Origin: Bacillus sp. V3-13
GTDB lineage: Bacteria > Bacillota > Bacilli > Bacillales > Cytobacillaceae
DNA length: 64,000 nt
NCBI RefSeq assembly: GCF_002860165.1
Contig: NZ_PGUZ01000022.1
Coordinates: forward strand, 1 to 64,000
Direction: 5' to 3'
Shown here one piece after another: positions 36,035 to 46,356 of the stretch. Each line of letters opens with the position of its first letter. The stretch's first letter is position 1. Under the pieces are notes generated by a model. That model did no database searches. It saw only the letters and a program-made list of their open reading frames with translations, and had not been told where the DNA came from. Both the position numbers and the translations under genes were made by a program.

Positions 36035-36577
36035 TTATGCAGCCATATATTCAATCCACAATTCTTTTATCTGCTGCGATAGAAACGGGGTGTGCTCAAC
36101 TATGTATTTTGCCATGACCGAATCGTTTAATGGTCCCTGAATATTTTCAACTGGAAGAAGCGCAGCTATGTATAATAGAATAAAAATGATAAGATAAACT
36201 TCGACGAAACCGAGTATTCCGCCGGCCCAGACGTTAAGCTGTTTTAAAATTGGCAGATGGGCGACAAAATCCAGCATTGAGCCGATAATTTGCAGCAGTA
36301 TTTTTACGGCAAAGAAAATCGCAGCGAACGCGATTGCCCGGTAATAGGCACTTTCCAAATCCGCATTTCCCAAAAGCATATCAAAAGTAGAATCGCTGTT
36401 AAAGGAAGGATACGGCACCCATAGCGTCAGCTTGGGAGCCAGCTGATCGTAATACATATGTGCGACAACGAAGGCAATAATGAAACCTGTCAAATGGATC
36501 AACTGTAATATAAAGCCTCTTCTTAATCCGATAAAAAAGCCAAAAATTAAAATAATGATAATTGCGAGATCCAGCAT
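36035..36577 (-). CDS. yshB: CvpA family membrane protein (YshB)
   Basis: 180 residues with four predicted membrane helices and the CvpA pattern at the start (MLDLAIIIILIFGFFIGLRRGFILQLIHLTG) and in the last helix. The family is named after colicin V production in E. coli, but its role in Bacillus is not known. It begins 7 nt after zapA with AAAGGGCC before the ATG, so the two are translated from one message. A terminator follows. Confidence 0.85.
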   Translation of the reverse strand: MLDLAIIIILIFGFFIGLRRGFILQLIHLTGFIIAFVVAHMYYDQLAPKLTLWVPYPSFNSDSTFDMLLGNADLESAYYRAIAFAAIFFAVKILLQIIGSMLDFVAHLPILKQLNVWAGGILGFVEVYLIIFILLYIAALLPVENIQGPLNDSVMAKYIVEHTPFLSQQIKELWIEYMAA

Positions 36578-36584
36578 GGCCCTT

Positions 36585-36845
36585 TCAGTCCTTTACTCTT
36601 TTTAATTCGTTTTCAAGCCGTTCCAACCGATCCTTTATATTTAAATAATCATTCACGGCATTTACAGCCGTTAAAACGGCCAGCTTGTTCGTGTCGAGTG
36701 AAGGATTCTTGGAGCTGATTTCGCGCATTTTATCATCTACCATTGCGGCAACAAGCCGTATATGGCTATTGCTTTCCGGACCGACAATAACATATTGCTG
36801 TCCGTATATATCTACAATCGTGCGTGTTTTTTGTCGATCTGACAA
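36585..36845 (-). CDS. zapA: Cell division protein ZapA
   Basis: 86-residue protein that binds FtsZ and bundles protofilaments in the Z ring. The N-terminal beta part ([16 protein letters not shown]) and the C-terminal coiled coil ([15 protein letters not shown]) are both clear. I choose the TTG before SDRQKTRT because GGAGG lies 8 nt upstream and the product then aligns with the known N-terminus; an in-frame ATG at 36860 overlaps that ribosome site. Confidence 0.92.
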   Translation of the reverse strand: MSDRQKTRTIVDIYGQQYVIVGPESNSHIRLVAAMVDDKMREISSKNPSLDTNKLAVLTAVNAVNDYLNIKDRLERLENELKRVKD

Positions 36846-37015
36846 CCTTAATGCCTCCATTCTAAGAATCCTAATCTATACTATAACATGAACATAAAAT
36901 CAGGGAAAGTCAAAGGGTCATGAACAGGTTTAGAACGTTTGCAAACATTTTATATTATATGAACAATAATATTTTTAAAAGAGAACACATGCAAAAACAG
37001 TCAGGAGTGTAATAG

Positions 37016-37945
37016 ATGAGCAATGTGGTATTAATGAAAAAGGAAGCGGAGATCCATGAAATGAAGATCCATTATAACCGCGCAATCAGTGAGAAAACTC
37101 CGCCAGGCAGTATTTTTTCCGCTAAAATTCCCGGGTGCACAATTACTGCATATAAATCCGGGAAGGTCCTTTTTCAAGGTCCCGAGTGTGAACGGGAAGC
37201 ATTGAAATGGGGAACAGCAGCTCCAAAGAATGAGCAGAAAACGGCAAAAACGGCGGGAAGCCACTTGCCTGCGAACTTTGCCGAACTATCCGTGATTGGA
37301 TCAGATGAAGTCGGCACCGGGGATTATTTTGGCCCGATTACCGTTGTCGCTGCATATGTGAGAAAGGAGGATATTCCGGTTTTACAAGAGCTTGGTGTCC
37401 GCGATTCGAAAAATTTAAACGACGCGAAAATTTCCGCTATAGCAAAAGAATTGATTAAACTCATCCCTTACAAGCTATTAGTGTTAAAAAATGAAAAATA
37501 TAACAAGTACCAGCAGTCAGGCATGTCACAGGGAAAAATGAAAGCACTGCTTCATAATCAGGCAATCACCCAGCTTTTGGAGAAAATCGCGCCAGAGCAG
37601 CCTGAAGCCATTTTGATCGACCAATTTGCCGAGGAACATGTCTATTATCAACACTTAAAGGGACAGCAAATCATCCAAAAGGAACGCGTCTATTTTAGCA
37701 CGAAGGCCGAGGGAATCCACCTGGCAGTTGCTGCAGCGTCGATTATTGCCCGCTATGCATTTGTCCTCTGCTTTGAGGAATTGAGCGAGGCGGCCGGATT
37801 TACGCTCCCAAAAGGGGCAGGCGCACTTGTTGACCAGGCTGGCGCACGTCTCATCAAAGAAAAGGGAATCGAATCCCTCCCGCAATTCGCCAAGATGCAC
37901 TTTGCCAACACTGAAAAAGCGGTGCTAATTAGTAAACAGAAATAA
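37016..37945 (+). CDS. rnhC: Ribonuclease HIII
   Basis: 309-residue enzyme that cuts RNA in RNA-DNA hybrids. The N-terminal 85 residues form the TBP-like substrate-binding domain of RNase HIII; the catalytic domain starts at VIGSDEVGTGDYFGPITV, with the first Asp-Glu pair, and includes RDSKNLNDAKI and AEAILIDQFAE with a further acidic residue. It is divergent from zapA, as in B. subtilis. AGGAGTG precedes the ATG. Confidence 0.96.
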   Translation: MSNVVLMKKEAEIHEMKIHYNRAISEKTPPGSIFSAKIPGCTITAYKSGKVLFQGPECEREALKWGTAAPKNEQKTAKTAGSHLPANFAELSVIGSDEVGTGDYFGPITVVAAYVRKEDIPVLQELGVRDSKNLNDAKISAIAKELIKLIPYKLLVLKNEKYNKYQQSGMSQGKMKALLHNQAITQLLEKIAPEQPEAILIDQFAEEHVYYQHLKGQQIIQKERVYFSTKAEGIHLAVAAASIIARYAFVLCFEELSEAAGFTLPKGAGALVDQAGARLIKEKGIESLPQFAKMHFANTEKAVLISKQK

Positions 37946-37992
37946 AAAACACAAGCGAAACCAGTAAATCGGCGTTTCGCTTGTGTTTTTTA
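37944..37992. terminator. Bidirectional terminator between rnhC and pheT
   Basis: AAAAACACAAGCGAAAC / GTTTCGCTTGTGTTTTT is a 17-bp stem with T runs on both strands, serving the two converging units. Confidence 0.92.
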
Positions 37993-38029
37993 GCTTCATA
38001 ATTAATGCATCCCCGACTGTTTAAGGCTG

Positions 38030-40444
38030 TTACCCTCTAAGTGTGGCTCCTGCTTTTTCCTTTACAGCTGCGAGGACTTTATCATGGGCTTTTGCGACAT
38101 CTTCATCGGTTAAAGTCCGGTCCGGATCGAAGTATTTTAACGAAAAGGCGAGCGACTTCTTGCCTGCTTCCATCCGTTCTCCTTCATACAAGTCAAAGAC
38201 GTGAATCTCTTTCAGCAGCTTGCCGCCGGCTTTCTTAATAATCGCTCCGAGCTCTCCGGCCGTTTTTTCTTTATCAACGACAAGGGCAATGTCTCTCGTA
38301 ATCGACGGGAAGCGCGGAATCGCTTCATATTGTAAAGGAGCAACCTCTGTTTCTAAAATCGTTTTTAGTGACAGTTCGCATACGTATGTGTCCTTCAAAT
38401 CCATGTCCTTTTGTACGGTTGGGTGAACCTGGCCGATAAAGCCGATTTTTTCATCTGATAAATAAACTTCTGCCGTGCGGCCGGGATGGAGGCCTTCAAG
38501 CGAACCATGGCGATATTCCACTCGATTTTCAAGGCCAAGCTTTGCAAAAAGCCCTTCTAAAATTCCTTTTAAAACGTAAAAATCGGCCGGCTTCTTTTCG
38601 CCCTGCCAAGGATGGGAGTGCCATAAACCCGTAATCGCGGCAGCGAGATGCTCACGCTCTTCCGGGAGCTCTTCCCCTTCTCTGGCGAGGAAAACAGATC
38701 CTGTTTCATACACAGCAACACTGTCAAGCTGGCGGGCGACATTATGTTTTAATACCTCCAGCAGCTGGGGAACAATGCTTAACCGCAGAATGCTTCGCTC
38801 CTCGCTCATCGGCATTGCCAGCCGGATCGGCTCGCGTTTTTCAAGCGCATACTGTCCCGCCTTTTCAGCACTTGTCAGCGAATAAGTAACAGCCTGGAGC
38901 AAACCGGCACCTTCCAAATAACGGCGGACAGCGCGGCGTTTCTTTTGATAAGCTGTCAGGCTTCCCGGTGTCGAAGCGACGACAGGCAAAGTTTTCGACA
39001 GATTATCATAACCGAATAAGCGTCCAACTTCTTCGATTAAATCTTCTTCGATTGTAATATCGCCGCGCCTTGTCGGAACCGTAACCGTGAACAGATCATT
39101 ATCGACATTGACGCCAAATTGCAGGCGTTCGAAAATATCCTTAACTTCGTTTGCTGCCAAATCTGTGCCGAGCACACGGTTGATCTTCTCAAGACTGACA
39201 GAAATAAAAGCAGGCTCAATATCAAGAACATCTGCTTCCGCAGACCCTGCGAGTACTTCGCCGCCGGCATATTCAGCAAGCAAAGCAGCCGCCCGTTCGG
39301 CCGCAGCATGAACCCTGTTCGGATCAACACCCTTTTCAAATCGGGCGCTCGCTTCACTGCGCAATCCAAGATCCTTGGAAGCCTTTCGTACCGTTCGGCC
39401 GGCAAAATACGCTGATTCCAATATTACGGTTGTCGTATCACGGCCAACCTCAGAATTGGCCCCACCCATAACCCCTGCAATGGCGACCGGCTCTGTTCCG
39501 TTTGTGATCACGAGATGGTCTTCCGTTAATTCACGCTTCACATCATCCAGCGTTTCAATCACTTCACCTTTTTTGGCACGCCGTACGACAATTTCTTTTG
39601 ATCCAAGCCGGTCATAATCGAAAGCATGAAGCGGCTGGCCATACTCGAGCAAAATATAGTTCGTGATATCAACGACATTGTTATGCGGGCGAATCCCGGC
39701 GGCCATCAGCCTGCCCTGCATCCAGAGCGGCGCCGGTCCGATCTTTACATTTTTGATTACCTTGGCAACGTACAGAGGATTATCCTCTTTTGCATCAACA
39801 GTTATTTTTATATAATCAGAAGCTTTCTCTGCAGACTCTGAGACCTCCGCGTCAGGAAGGTTTACTTCCCTGCCGAGGATGGCGCCCACTTCATAGGCAA
39901 CACCAAGCATGCTTAAGCAGTCGGCACGGTTTGGCGTTAAGCCGAGCTCCAATACATGATCCTCCCGGCCCAATTCGGCAATTGCATCTGCGCCAACTTC
40001 TGCATCCTGCGGAAACACAAAAATTCCATCGGAAAACTCCTTGGCAATCAGCTTGCTTTCAATGCCGAGCTCCTGGAGGGAACAGATCATCCCGTTTGAT
40101 TCCTCGCCGCGCAGCTTCGCCTTTTTGATTTTAAAATTCCCCGGCAGGACGGCACCGACTTTGGCCACCGCAACCTTTTGCCCCTTACCGACATTGGCGG
40201 CGCCGCAAATAATTTGCACGGGTGCTTCTGCACCGATATCTACTAAACATTTATTCAGCTTATCAGCATTCGGATGTTGTTCACACTCGAGCACATGCCC
40301 GATGACAACGTCACGTATTCCATCGTTTAGTACAGTAACGCCTTCTACTTCAATCCCGCTTTTCGTAATTTTTTCGGCCAGTTCAACCGGGCTTACGCCT
40401 GAAAGATCAACGTAATCCTGGAGCCATCTATAAGAAACGAACAT
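38030..40444 (-). CDS. pheT: Phenylalanyl-tRNA synthetase, beta subunit
   Basis: 804-residue structural and editing subunit of the alpha2-beta2 enzyme. N-terminal tRNA-binding (EMAP-like) domain after the first 40 residues ([21 protein letters not shown]), B3/B4 editing domain ([15 protein letters not shown]), B5 domain and a C-terminal ferredoxin-like anticodon-binding domain ([14 protein letters not shown]). It begins 15 nt after pheS with GGGGGATTTCCGAA upstream. The pair is controlled by a T-box. Confidence 0.97.
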   Translation of the reverse strand: MFVSYRWLQDYVDLSGVSPVELAEKITKSGIEVEGVTVLNDGIRDVVIGHVLECEQHPNADKLNKCLVDIGAEAPVQIICGAANVGKGQKVAVAKVGAVLPGNFKIKKAKLRGEESNGMICSLQELGIESKLIAKEFSDGIFVFPQDAEVGADAIAELGREDHVLELGLTPNRADCLSMLGVAYEVGAILGREVNLPDAEVSESAEKASDYIKITVDAKEDNPLYVAKVIKNVKIGPAPLWMQGRLMAAGIRPHNNVVDITNYILLEYGQPLHAFDYDRLGSKEIVVRRAKKGEVIETLDDVKRELTEDHLVITNGTEPVAIAGVMGGANSEVGRDTTTVILESAYFAGRTVRKASKDLGLRSEASARFEKGVDPNRVHAAAERAAALLAEYAGGEVLAGSAEADVLDIEPAFISVSLEKINRVLGTDLAANEVKDIFERLQFGVNVDNDLFTVTVPTRRGDITIEEDLIEEVGRLFGYDNLSKTLPVVASTPGSLTAYQKKRRAVRRYLEGAGLLQAVTYSLTSAEKAGQYALEKREPIRLAMPMSEERSILRLSIVPQLLEVLKHNVARQLDSVAVYETGSVFLAREGEELPEEREHLAAAITGLWHSHPWQGEKKPADFYVLKGILEGLFAKLGLENRVEYRHGSLEGLHPGRTAEVYLSDEKIGFIGQVHPTVQKDMDLKDTYVCELSLKTILETEVAPLQYEAIPRFPSITRDIALVVDKEKTAGELGAIIKKAGGKLLKEIHVFDLYEGERMEAGKKSLAFSLKYFDPDRTLTDEDVAKAHDKVLAAVKEKAGATLRG

Positions 40445-40459
40445 TTCGGAAATCCCCCT

Positions 40460-41497
40460 TTATTCATGCACTGAAAATTGTTTTAAGAAACGGTTGTCAT
40501 TCGTATAGAAATGGCGGATATCGTCAACGCCATATTTCAGCATCGCAATCCGTTCAATCCCCAATCCGAATGCAAAGCCCGTATATTTCTTTGAATCGTA
40601 GCCGGCCATTTCAAGCACATTTGGATGAACCATTCCGGCACCGAGAATTTCGATCCAGCCTGTCTCTTTACAAACACCGCAGCCATGGCCTCCGCAAAAT
40701 TTGCAGGATATATCCATTTCCACAGACGGTTCTGTAAACGGGAAAAAGCTCGGGCGCAAACGAATTTCACGGTCTTCGCCAAATAATTTCTTCGCAAATA
40801 GATCCAATGTTCCTTTCAGGTCACTCAAGCGAATGTTTTCATCAACGACAAGTCCTTCAATTTGCATAAATTGATGCGAATGCGTCGCATCATCATTATC
40901 ACGCCGGTACACTTTTCCGGGACAGATAATTTTAACCGGGCCTTTTCCTTGATTTTTTTCCATTGTCCGGGCCTGTACACCGGATGTGTGGGTACGAAGC
41001 AAAATATCTTCTGAAATATAGTAGGAGTCCTGCATATCCCTTGCCGGATGTCCTTTAGGGAAGTTTAAGGCTTCAAAATTGTAGTAATCCTGTTCCACTT
41101 CCGGGCCTTCAGCGACTGCATAGCCCATCCCCAGAAACAAATCTTCAATTTCCTCGACGATCCTTGTCAGCGGATGATGGTTGCCCACCTTCACGGGACG
41201 GCCTGGCAATGTCACATCGATTGTTTCTGAAGCAAGCTGCTCGAGAACAGCTGCTTCTTCGAGCAGTTGCTGTTTTGCTTCAATGGCAGCTGTAATCGCA
41301 TCGCGCACTTCGTTAGCAAGTGCGCCCATTTTCGGGCGTTCTTCCGGCGATAATTTTCCCATTCCTTTCAGTACTTCGGTGATCGGGCCTTTCTTGCCCA
41401 AATAAGCAACGCGGATGTCGTTAAGTTCTTTCAAACCTGCTGCATTTTCCACCTTGTCCAGAGCTTCTGCTTGCAGCTGTTGTAAACGCTCTTGCAT
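40460..41497 (-). CDS. pheS: Phenylalanyl-tRNA synthetase, alpha subunit
   Basis: 345-residue catalytic subunit, class II. N-terminal coiled coil (residues 1-85), motif 1 near [19 protein letters not shown], motif 2 with [19 protein letters not shown], motif 3 with [19 protein letters not shown] precedes the ATG. It is first in pheST, downstream of a T-box leader and its terminator. Confidence 0.98.
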   Translation of the reverse strand: MQERLQQLQAEALDKVENAAGLKELNDIRVAYLGKKGPITEVLKGMGKLSPEERPKMGALANEVRDAITAAIEAKQQLLEEAAVLEQLASETIDVTLPGRPVKVGNHHPLTRIVEEIEDLFLGMGYAVAEGPEVEQDYYNFEALNFPKGHPARDMQDSYYISEDILLRTHTSGVQARTMEKNQGKGPVKIICPGKVYRRDNDDATHSHQFMQIEGLVVDENIRLSDLKGTLDLFAKKLFGEDREIRLRPSFFPFTEPSVEMDISCKFCGGHGCGVCKETGWIEILGAGMVHPNVLEMAGYDSKKYTGFAFGLGIERIAMLKYGVDDIRHFYTNDNRFLKQFSVHE

Positions 41498-41532
41498 CTC
41501 TTTTTCCTCCTGTCGTTTTTATGGAAAAAATA

Positions 41533-41803
41533 AAAAACCTCAATCCCTGAAAAGGGACGAGGTTTTGAATTCGCGGTACCACCCTTGTTAACATGCATGC
41601 TAAAAACGTGCATGTTCACTTCATTGGAATAACGGCTCTCGCCGATGCACCTTTACAATCGGCCGATTGGTCCCGGTGCCAACTCCGGAGGTGAACTTCA
41701 CTTAACATCTCCATAAAAATGCTTCCAGTCTGCGGCATTTTCTCCCTGAATGGTTTATGCAAGTTACTTTTCTCCATCATCGTCTTTCATTTTTGCAATT
41801 TTG
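41533..41803 (-). ncRNA. T-box leader of pheST
   Basis: Between promoter and pheS the minus strand has the T-box sequence AGGGTGGTACCGCG (41572-41586), a terminator (AAAACCTCGTCCC / AGGGATTGAGGTTTT, 41533-41566) and a stem I region. A candidate specifier UUC (41693-41695) fits phenylalanine. Uncharged tRNA-Phe is expected to stabilise the antiterminator and turn on the operon. Confidence 0.92.
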
Positions 41804-41809
41804 CTGTTT

Positions 41810-41838
41810 ATTATAGTATATTATTCTCCCCGTTTCAA
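41810..41838 (-). promoter_or_regulatory. Sigma-A promoter of pheST
   Basis: Minus strand -35 TTGAAA (41833-41838), 17 nt, -10 TATAAT (41810-41815). Confidence 0.8.
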
Positions 41839-41856
41839 ACGGTTTTCAAAAAAAGT

Positions 41857-42612
41857 TTACTTTTTCAAATAATAAAGAAGAATTCCGGCTGCAACTGCGA
41901 CATTTAATGATTCACTTTTCCCATGAATCGGAATAAATAAATTTTTCGCCGTTTTCTCAAGAAGATCATGATTCACGCCGCTTCCTTCATTGCCAACGAG
42001 CAATGCGAACGAATCACGGGGAGTGACCTCGGAGAAATTCACGCCGTTTTCCAGCGCAGTACCGTAAACCGGAATGTCTTGTCCCTGCAATTTTTCCAGC
42101 CATTCAAACAGGCTGGCGCGGAAAACCGGCAGGTGAAAATGGCTGCCCTGTGCGGAGCGGAGCACCTTTGGATTATAAATATCAACACTTCCGTCCCCGA
42201 CGATGACCGCATCCACCCCGGCAGCATCCGCGGTTCTGATCAACGTTCCCAAATTGCCTGGATCCTGGACGGCATCAATCAGCAGGAATGTCCTGCCGGT
42301 GAAATCAGACCGTATAGCTTCTTGTTGCCGGCAAACAGCCAGCACTCCTTGAGGTGCCTCGGTATCTGAAATAGCCTTAATGATTTCAGGCGTGACGGTT
42401 GTCACCGGGATTTCACCATAATTCCACTTCTGCGGAATATCGGTATCTTCACTGACAATCAGCTCGAGCACCCGGCTATCTGCTTCCAATGCCTCTTCGA
42501 CAAGGTGGAACCCTTCTGCAAGGAAGGTTCTCGTTTTATCACGTTCTTTTTTCGTCAACAGTTTTTTCCACTGCTTCACTTGTGGATTACTTAAAGAATG
42601 AATCTGTTTCAA
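41857..42612 (-). CDS. ysgA: TrmH/SpoU-family RNA 2'-O-methyltransferase (YsgA)
   Basis: 251-residue SPOUT methyltransferase. N-terminal substrate-binding domain (TKKERDKTRTFLAEGFHLVEEAL) and the knotted SAM domain with motif 1 DAVQDPGNLGTLIRTADAAG, motif 2 LLVGNEGSGVN and motif 3 IPIHGKSESLNVAVAAGILLY. The target, probably an rRNA nucleotide, cannot be told from sequence. The start is set at TTG (LKQIHSLSN) after GGAGG, aligning with the known protein; the frame is open for about 58 more codons upstream. Confidence 0.9.
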   Translation of the reverse strand: MKQIHSLSNPQVKQWKKLLTKKERDKTRTFLAEGFHLVEEALEADSRVLELIVSEDTDIPQKWNYGEIPVTTVTPEIIKAISDTEAPQGVLAVCRQQEAIRSDFTGRTFLLIDAVQDPGNLGTLIRTADAAGVDAVIVGDGSVDIYNPKVLRSAQGSHFHLPVFRASLFEWLEKLQGQDIPVYGTALENGVNFSEVTPRDSFALLVGNEGSGVNHDLLEKTAKNLFIPIHGKSESLNVAVAAGILLYYLKK

Positions 42613-42768
42613 CACGATCTCCTCCGTGCCTTTATTGATAAAACGCTTGCGAGTCCGCGCTGCACGCGGACGCCGGGTCAATTCCCTAATTATAGCGTAT
42701 CTCATATACATAATAAATCCTAAAGTTGAAAAGATAATAACGATACGATTTAAAAGGAGTGGTTTAAA

Positions 42769-42975
42769 GTGGACATTAACATACGCCATGCGGTGATTAA
42801 CAATGTAACCGGAAATTCACAGGAGGAACTGGAGGATACAATCGTTGATGCGATTCAAAGCGGGGAAGAAAAGATGCTCCCCGGCCTCGGCGTCCTCTTT
42901 GAAGTCATCTGGAATCATTCTTCTGCGCAGGAAAAACGGGAAATGCTCCAGGCACTCGAAAACGGCTTAAAATAA
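42769..42975 (+). CDS. sspI: Small acid-soluble spore protein SspI
   Basis: 68-residue minor spore core protein made in the forespore. The whole sequence [29 protein letters not shown] is typical of the SspI family. It starts at GTG with AAAAGGAGTGG upstream. It diverges from ysgA as in B. subtilis. A clear forespore promoter could not be assigned. Confidence 0.95.
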   Translation: MDINIRHAVINNVTGNSQEELEDTIVDAIQSGEEKMLPGLGVLFEVIWNHSSAQEKREMLQALENGLK

Positions 42976-42981
42976 TATGAG

Positions 42982-43014
42982 AAAACAGCCTCCTGAAATG
43001 GCAAGGCTGTTTTG
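42982..43014 (+). terminator. Terminator of sspI
   Basis: AAAACAGCCT / AGGCTGTTTT stem and TTTGTTT on the plus strand. Confidence 0.85.
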
Positions 43015-43064
43015 TTTATATAAACCTGTTTTACACACCCTTTCAAAACAATACATTCTCTATT

Positions 43065-43093
43065 AAAAAACCCCCGGCTCATTTAAGCCAGGG
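43065..43093 (-). terminator. Terminator of ysdC
   Basis: CCCTGGCT / AGCCGGGG stem followed by a run of T on the minus strand, just past the ysdC stop. Confidence 0.85.
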
Positions 43094-43103
43094 TATGTTG
43101 GTT

Positions 43104-44189
43104 CTATTCAAACGTAATTTTATTTACGGTTTCTTTGTCGAGCCTTTTAATCACTTCGACAATCAGTTTAACGGCATTTTCATAATCATCGCGGTGGAGC
43201 ATGGCTGCATGCGAGTGAATATAGCGCGTTGCAATCGTGATTGCCAGCGATGGCACGCCATTATGGCTGACATGAATCGCACCGGAATCGGTACCGCCGC
43301 CTGAAATCGCATCAAACTGGTATGGAATATTCAGTTCGTCAGCGGTATCGGTCACAAGGTCGCGCAATCCTTTATGGGAGACCATCGACGCATCATACAA
43401 AATAATTTGCGGCCCTTTTCCCATTTTGCTGAGCGCTTCCTTCTCAGAGACACCCGGCGTGTCCCCGGCGATGCCGACATCGACGGCAAAGCCAACATCC
43501 GGCTCAACTGTTTGGGCAGAAGTACGGGCGCCGCGCAAGCCAACTTCCTCCTGAACGGTTCCTACGCCATAGACAACGTTCGGATGCTCTTGCCCTTTGA
43601 GTTGCCTTAAAACATCGATCGCTATCGCACAGCCGATCCGGTTATCCCAGGCTTTCGCCAGGAGCATTTTTTCATTCTTCATCACGGTAAATTCAAAGTA
43701 CGGAACGGCCATATCACCAGGCTTGACACCCCATTCCAATGCTTCTTCGCGGCTTGATGCCCCGATATCGATAAACATATCTTTGATTTCGACCGGCTTC
43801 TTCCTTGCTTCCGCACTCAGAATATGAGGAGGTTTAGAACCGATGATACCGGTAACGTCGCCTTTACTTGTCACGATCGTCACACGCTGGGCCAGCATAA
43901 CTTGTGACCACCAGCCTCCGACAGTCTGAAACCTTAAGAACCCTTTGTCATCAATGCTCGTAATCATAAAACCAACTTCATCAAGGTGACCGGCGACCAT
44001 GATCTTCGGTCCGCCTTCCTTGCCAACTTTCCTGGCAATCAAGCTGCCCAGTCCGTCACTTGTTAATTCATCAGCATACGGAGCTATGTATTTTTTCATT
44101 ACTTCGCGGACTTCACGTTCATTTCCGGGAATGCCTCTTGCATCGGTTAAATCTTTTAACATCGTCAAAGTTTCATCCAAATTAGCCAT
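43104..44189 (-). CDS. ysdC: M42 family metallopeptidase (YsdC)
   Basis: 361-residue cytosolic aminopeptidase of the M42 glutamyl/endoglucanase-annotated family. Dinuclear metal ligands: the His of [12 protein letters not shown], the Asp of AWDNRIG, the Glu pair of [12 protein letters not shown] (general base and ligand), the Asp in AVDVGIAGD and a late His ([11 protein letters not shown]). The start is MANLDE with AAGGGAG upstream; the longer frame adds ten codons. No endoglucanase activity should be assumed from old family names. Confidence 0.92.
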   Translation of the reverse strand: MANLDETLTMLKDLTDARGIPGNEREVREVMKKYIAPYADELTSDGLGSLIARKVGKEGGPKIMVAGHLDEVGFMITSIDDKGFLRFQTVGGWWSQVMLAQRVTIVTSKGDVTGIIGSKPPHILSAEARKKPVEIKDMFIDIGASSREEALEWGVKPGDMAVPYFEFTVMKNEKMLLAKAWDNRIGCAIAIDVLRQLKGQEHPNVVYGVGTVQEEVGLRGARTSAQTVEPDVGFAVDVGIAGDTPGVSEKEALSKMGKGPQIILYDASMVSHKGLRDLVTDTADELNIPYQFDAISGGGTDSGAIHVSHNGVPSLAITIATRYIHSHAAMLHRDDYENAVKLIVEVIKRLDKETVNKITFE

Positions 44190-44261
44190 TATTTCGACTC
44201 CCTTAGTATGTAGTTTCAAACTTCATTATACTTGACCCCGTTTAATTGTACAAAAATTCTG

Positions 44262-44753
44262 CTAATATCCTTGCCGCTGTCTCTCGTAGTTTACTTCGTT
44301 TTTTTCAAAGTACGCCCTTTCAATCTGTTCCCCTGAAAAACCGAGCAGTCCGGCCAACTGGAGATAGTTTTCGAGCAACTGCCGGTAACCGTGCAGGCTG
44401 CAATGTTTTAGAAAATGAAGGGTATTTTCATAAACCTTTAAAAATTGCTCACTCAATATACTTTCAGCTTCAGTACGCAATGGGGCCATTTCTGCACTGT
44501 CAAAGCCGCACTCAATCCCGAGTGATAAAATAAAATGAATGCCATCCACATATTCCTCCAGGATGACGCGGTCTGGAGACGGTCCTTTTTTGCTCCAAAA
44601 TTTAAAGCAGCGCGTTTCGTTCGCTAATTCGCCGATCTCAACGAGGAGGGCAAGCACTTTTTGGTTAAACAGGTCTGCATCGTGAAGCTGGTGTTCCGAT
44701 TCGATGTGATTGTCAAGATTTTTTTGCATTTGAAACAGCTTTTGCCAATTCAT
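44262..44753 (-). CDS. Dimeric (all-alpha) dUTP diphosphatase
   Basis: 163-residue MazG-like helical enzyme (dUTPase_2 type), which keeps uracil out of DNA by hydrolysing dUTP. The metal-binding pattern is visible: LVEIGELANETRCFKFW with EXXXE-like acidic residues, then VILEEYVDGIHFILSLG with the second E..D site. The start is MNWQKLFQ; the upstream extension to 44852 lacks support and overlaps the sigma-W promoter of ysdB on the other strand. Confidence 0.87.
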   Translation of the reverse strand: MNWQKLFQMQKNLDNHIESEHQLHDADLFNQKVLALLVEIGELANETRCFKFWSKKGPSPDRVILEEYVDGIHFILSLGIECGFDSAEMAPLRTEAESILSEQFLKVYENTLHFLKHCSLHGYRQLLENYLQLAGLLGFSGEQIERAYFEKNEVNYERQRQGY

Positions 44754-44831
44754 AGCTCGTCGTTTCCCTTCCTTATTTATAATTCCCCAAAACGGGTATC
44801 CTAAAAAAATTATATCAAAACAAAAAAAGGA

Positions 44832-44857
44832 TGAAACTTTTTTTATGTTCATCCGTA
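44832..44857 (+). promoter_or_regulatory. Sigma-W promoter of ysdB
   Basis: TGAAAC (44832-44837), 16 nt, CGTA (44854-44857): exact match to the sigma-W consensus. Known biology: ysdB belongs to the sigma-W cell-envelope stress regulon of B. subtilis. Confidence 0.88.
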
Positions 44858-44888
44858 AATAAGGAAAATAATCATGGAGGGGCTTATC

Positions 44889-45293
44889 ATGATGTGGCTT
44901 CTGCGCTTCATATTATTTGCACTTATTATCTTTATTATCTACAGGTCCTTTAAATATTTGCTGAATCCAAAGCGCAAGCTGGAGCTTGCTCATGAGCAAA
45001 AACGCTATTTTTTACTGGATGATGCCAATAATGTCCGTAAAAATTTCCTGATCACCTACAAAGGTGTCTTATTCGAAGGTGAAAAATATTTGGGAACGAC
45101 CGACGATGCTTTCGAGGTTGTATCCATTTTCATTTGGCCAAAAAGTGCCGCTGCCCTGCATGGCATGACGCGGGATGATTTTCTGTTTATTGAAGAAGAG
45201 ATTCATGAGATTTATCCAAACAGCAAGATCGATTGGAAAAGCCCCATCAAGGAATTTTTGAAAAAAACCCATCCCCCTGGCGAAACTATTTAA
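44889..45293 (+). CDS. ysdB: Sigma-W-controlled membrane protein YsdB
   Basis: 134 residues. One N-terminal membrane helix (LLRFILFALIIFIIYRSF), then a soluble, presumably cytosolic domain with EQKRYFLLDD and YKGVLFEGEKYLGT. Function unknown; the family is found in Bacilli. I use the ATG at 44889, 6 nt after GGAGGGG, rather than the ATG at 44874 that contains the ribosome site. A sigma-W promoter 30 nt upstream implies induction by envelope damage. Confidence 0.88.
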   Translation: MMWLLRFILFALIIFIIYRSFKYLLNPKRKLELAHEQKRYFLLDDANNVRKNFLITYKGVLFEGEKYLGTTDDAFEVVSIFIWPKSAAALHGMTRDDFLFIEEEIHEIYPNSKIDWKSPIKEFLKKTHPPGETI

Positions 45294-45300
45294 TGCATGA

Positions 45301-45333
45301 AAAACAACGTCCAGTCGCCTGGACGTTGTTTTT
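45301..45333. terminator. Bidirectional terminator between ysdB and the TVP38 gene
   Basis: AAAACAACGTCCAG / CTGGACGTTGTTTT near-perfect stem with T runs on both strands. It touches the stop codon of the minus-strand gene. Confidence 0.88.
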
Positions 45334-45905
45334 CATGCAGCGATATTAAAAAATTCCTTCCATTTAATCACCGTAACTTTTTCCCGCAAAATATAGACAA
45401 GAATGGCAAGCGAAAAGAGAATAACCGCAACCATCACCGGCGTAAAACGGCTGATGAATTCACCAAAAATAGTATAAAACAATGCGAGCGGTAAATTGCT
45501 TAAAAATGAGGCTTTCGTATATTCTTGAAACGTTTTTGTTTTCTCAAGCAGGCAGAAGCTTAATAAATGATAATGAACAAACGGAATAACGCGCAAAACG
45601 GCAACCTGGCCAACCGTCAAATTGCGGTACTCACCAAACCATTTCCGCTTTACATTGGTCAACTTTCGATGGGTTCCCGGCATTTTCTCAATGAAAAAAT
45701 AGAAAAATAAACTGACAAGCATGAGACCCATCAAAGAAAAGATCGTCCCCCACACAGTCCCGAACAGAATCCCGCCAGCCGCACAGACAACGACAACCGG
45801 AATAAACAGGAACTGTCGCAATAAATGAAAAGCAATAAAGGCAAGCGGTGCAAAAATCCCTCCTGTCTCAATGACAACGAAAAGAAAAGACCATTTATCT
45901 TCCAT
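45333..45905 (-). CDS. TVP38/TMEM64 family membrane protein
   Basis: 190 residues with about five membrane helices, of the VTT/DedA-like superfamily. The signature lies in FIPVVVVCAAGGILFG with GTIFSLMGLMLVSLFFYFFIEK and the later LRVIPFVHYHLLSFCL. Relatives in bacteria and eukaryotes scramble or transport lipids; here the role is inferred only. It is alone, bounded by terminators on both sides. Confidence 0.8.
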   Translation of the reverse strand: MEDKWSFLFVVIETGGIFAPLAFIAFHLLRQFLFIPVVVVCAAGGILFGTVWGTIFSLMGLMLVSLFFYFFIEKMPGTHRKLTNVKRKWFGEYRNLTVGQVAVLRVIPFVHYHLLSFCLLEKTKTFQEYTKASFLSNLPLALFYTIFGEFISRFTPVMVAVILFSLAILVYILREKVTVIKWKEFFNIAA

Positions 45906-46030
45906 GCTTTCACCCGCTTCTGCTGTTTATCTTGATGATAATTAAAGCTTATGGGCAGGACAGGAACGATATTACAAAAGATTGGAGGTGAAACCGCGGG
46001 GATTAAATGCAGGATTTTTCCACGGTAGTT

Positions 46031-46069
46031 GAAAATAGCCTGATCCCAATTTGGAATCAGGCTATTTTC
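46031..46069. terminator. Terminator after ysdA
   Basis: GAAAATAGCCTGAT / ATCAGGCTATTTTC stem, T-rich on both strands, just past the ysdA stop. Confidence 0.8.
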
Positions 46070-46079
46070 TACTGACAAA

Positions 46080-46343
46080 TTACTGGATAGCTTGGACCAC
46101 AAGAAACGCCTCAATAAGCGCGAGCAGCGGCAAGCCGAACTTAAACTGCAAATGCTTTGTCTTATGCCTGAACATATACATTCCGGCCGTCATACCGAAA
46201 GCTCCGCCAAGAACAGCCCAAGTCCATAAAGTTTTTTCGCTGATTCGATATTCGCCTTTTTGGGCCCGCCTTTTATCATTCCCCATTAAAAACAGTCCAA
46301 TGATATTAACTCCCAACAACGCAACTAACCAAAAATTTTCCAT
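46080..46343 (-). CDS. ysdA: DUF1294 membrane protein YsdA
   Basis: 87 residues with three or four membrane helices. The DUF1294 core DKRRAQKGEYRISEKTLWT and GGAFGMTAGMYMFRHKTKH is evident. Function unknown. The start MENFWLVALL has AGGAG 8 nt upstream; the longer frame reaches into the rplT terminator. Same neighbour order (rplT-ysdA) as in B. subtilis. Confidence 0.88.
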   Translation of the reverse strand: MENFWLVALLGVNIIGLFLMGNDKRRAQKGEYRISEKTLWTWAVLGGAFGMTAGMYMFRHKTKHLQFKFGLPLLALIEAFLVVQAIQ

Positions 46344-46356
46344 CCGATATACTCCT

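Noticed and set aside
36925-36960. Palindromic GTTTGCAAAC upstream of rnhC as a cre site
   Set aside because: It lacks the central CG required by the cre consensus.
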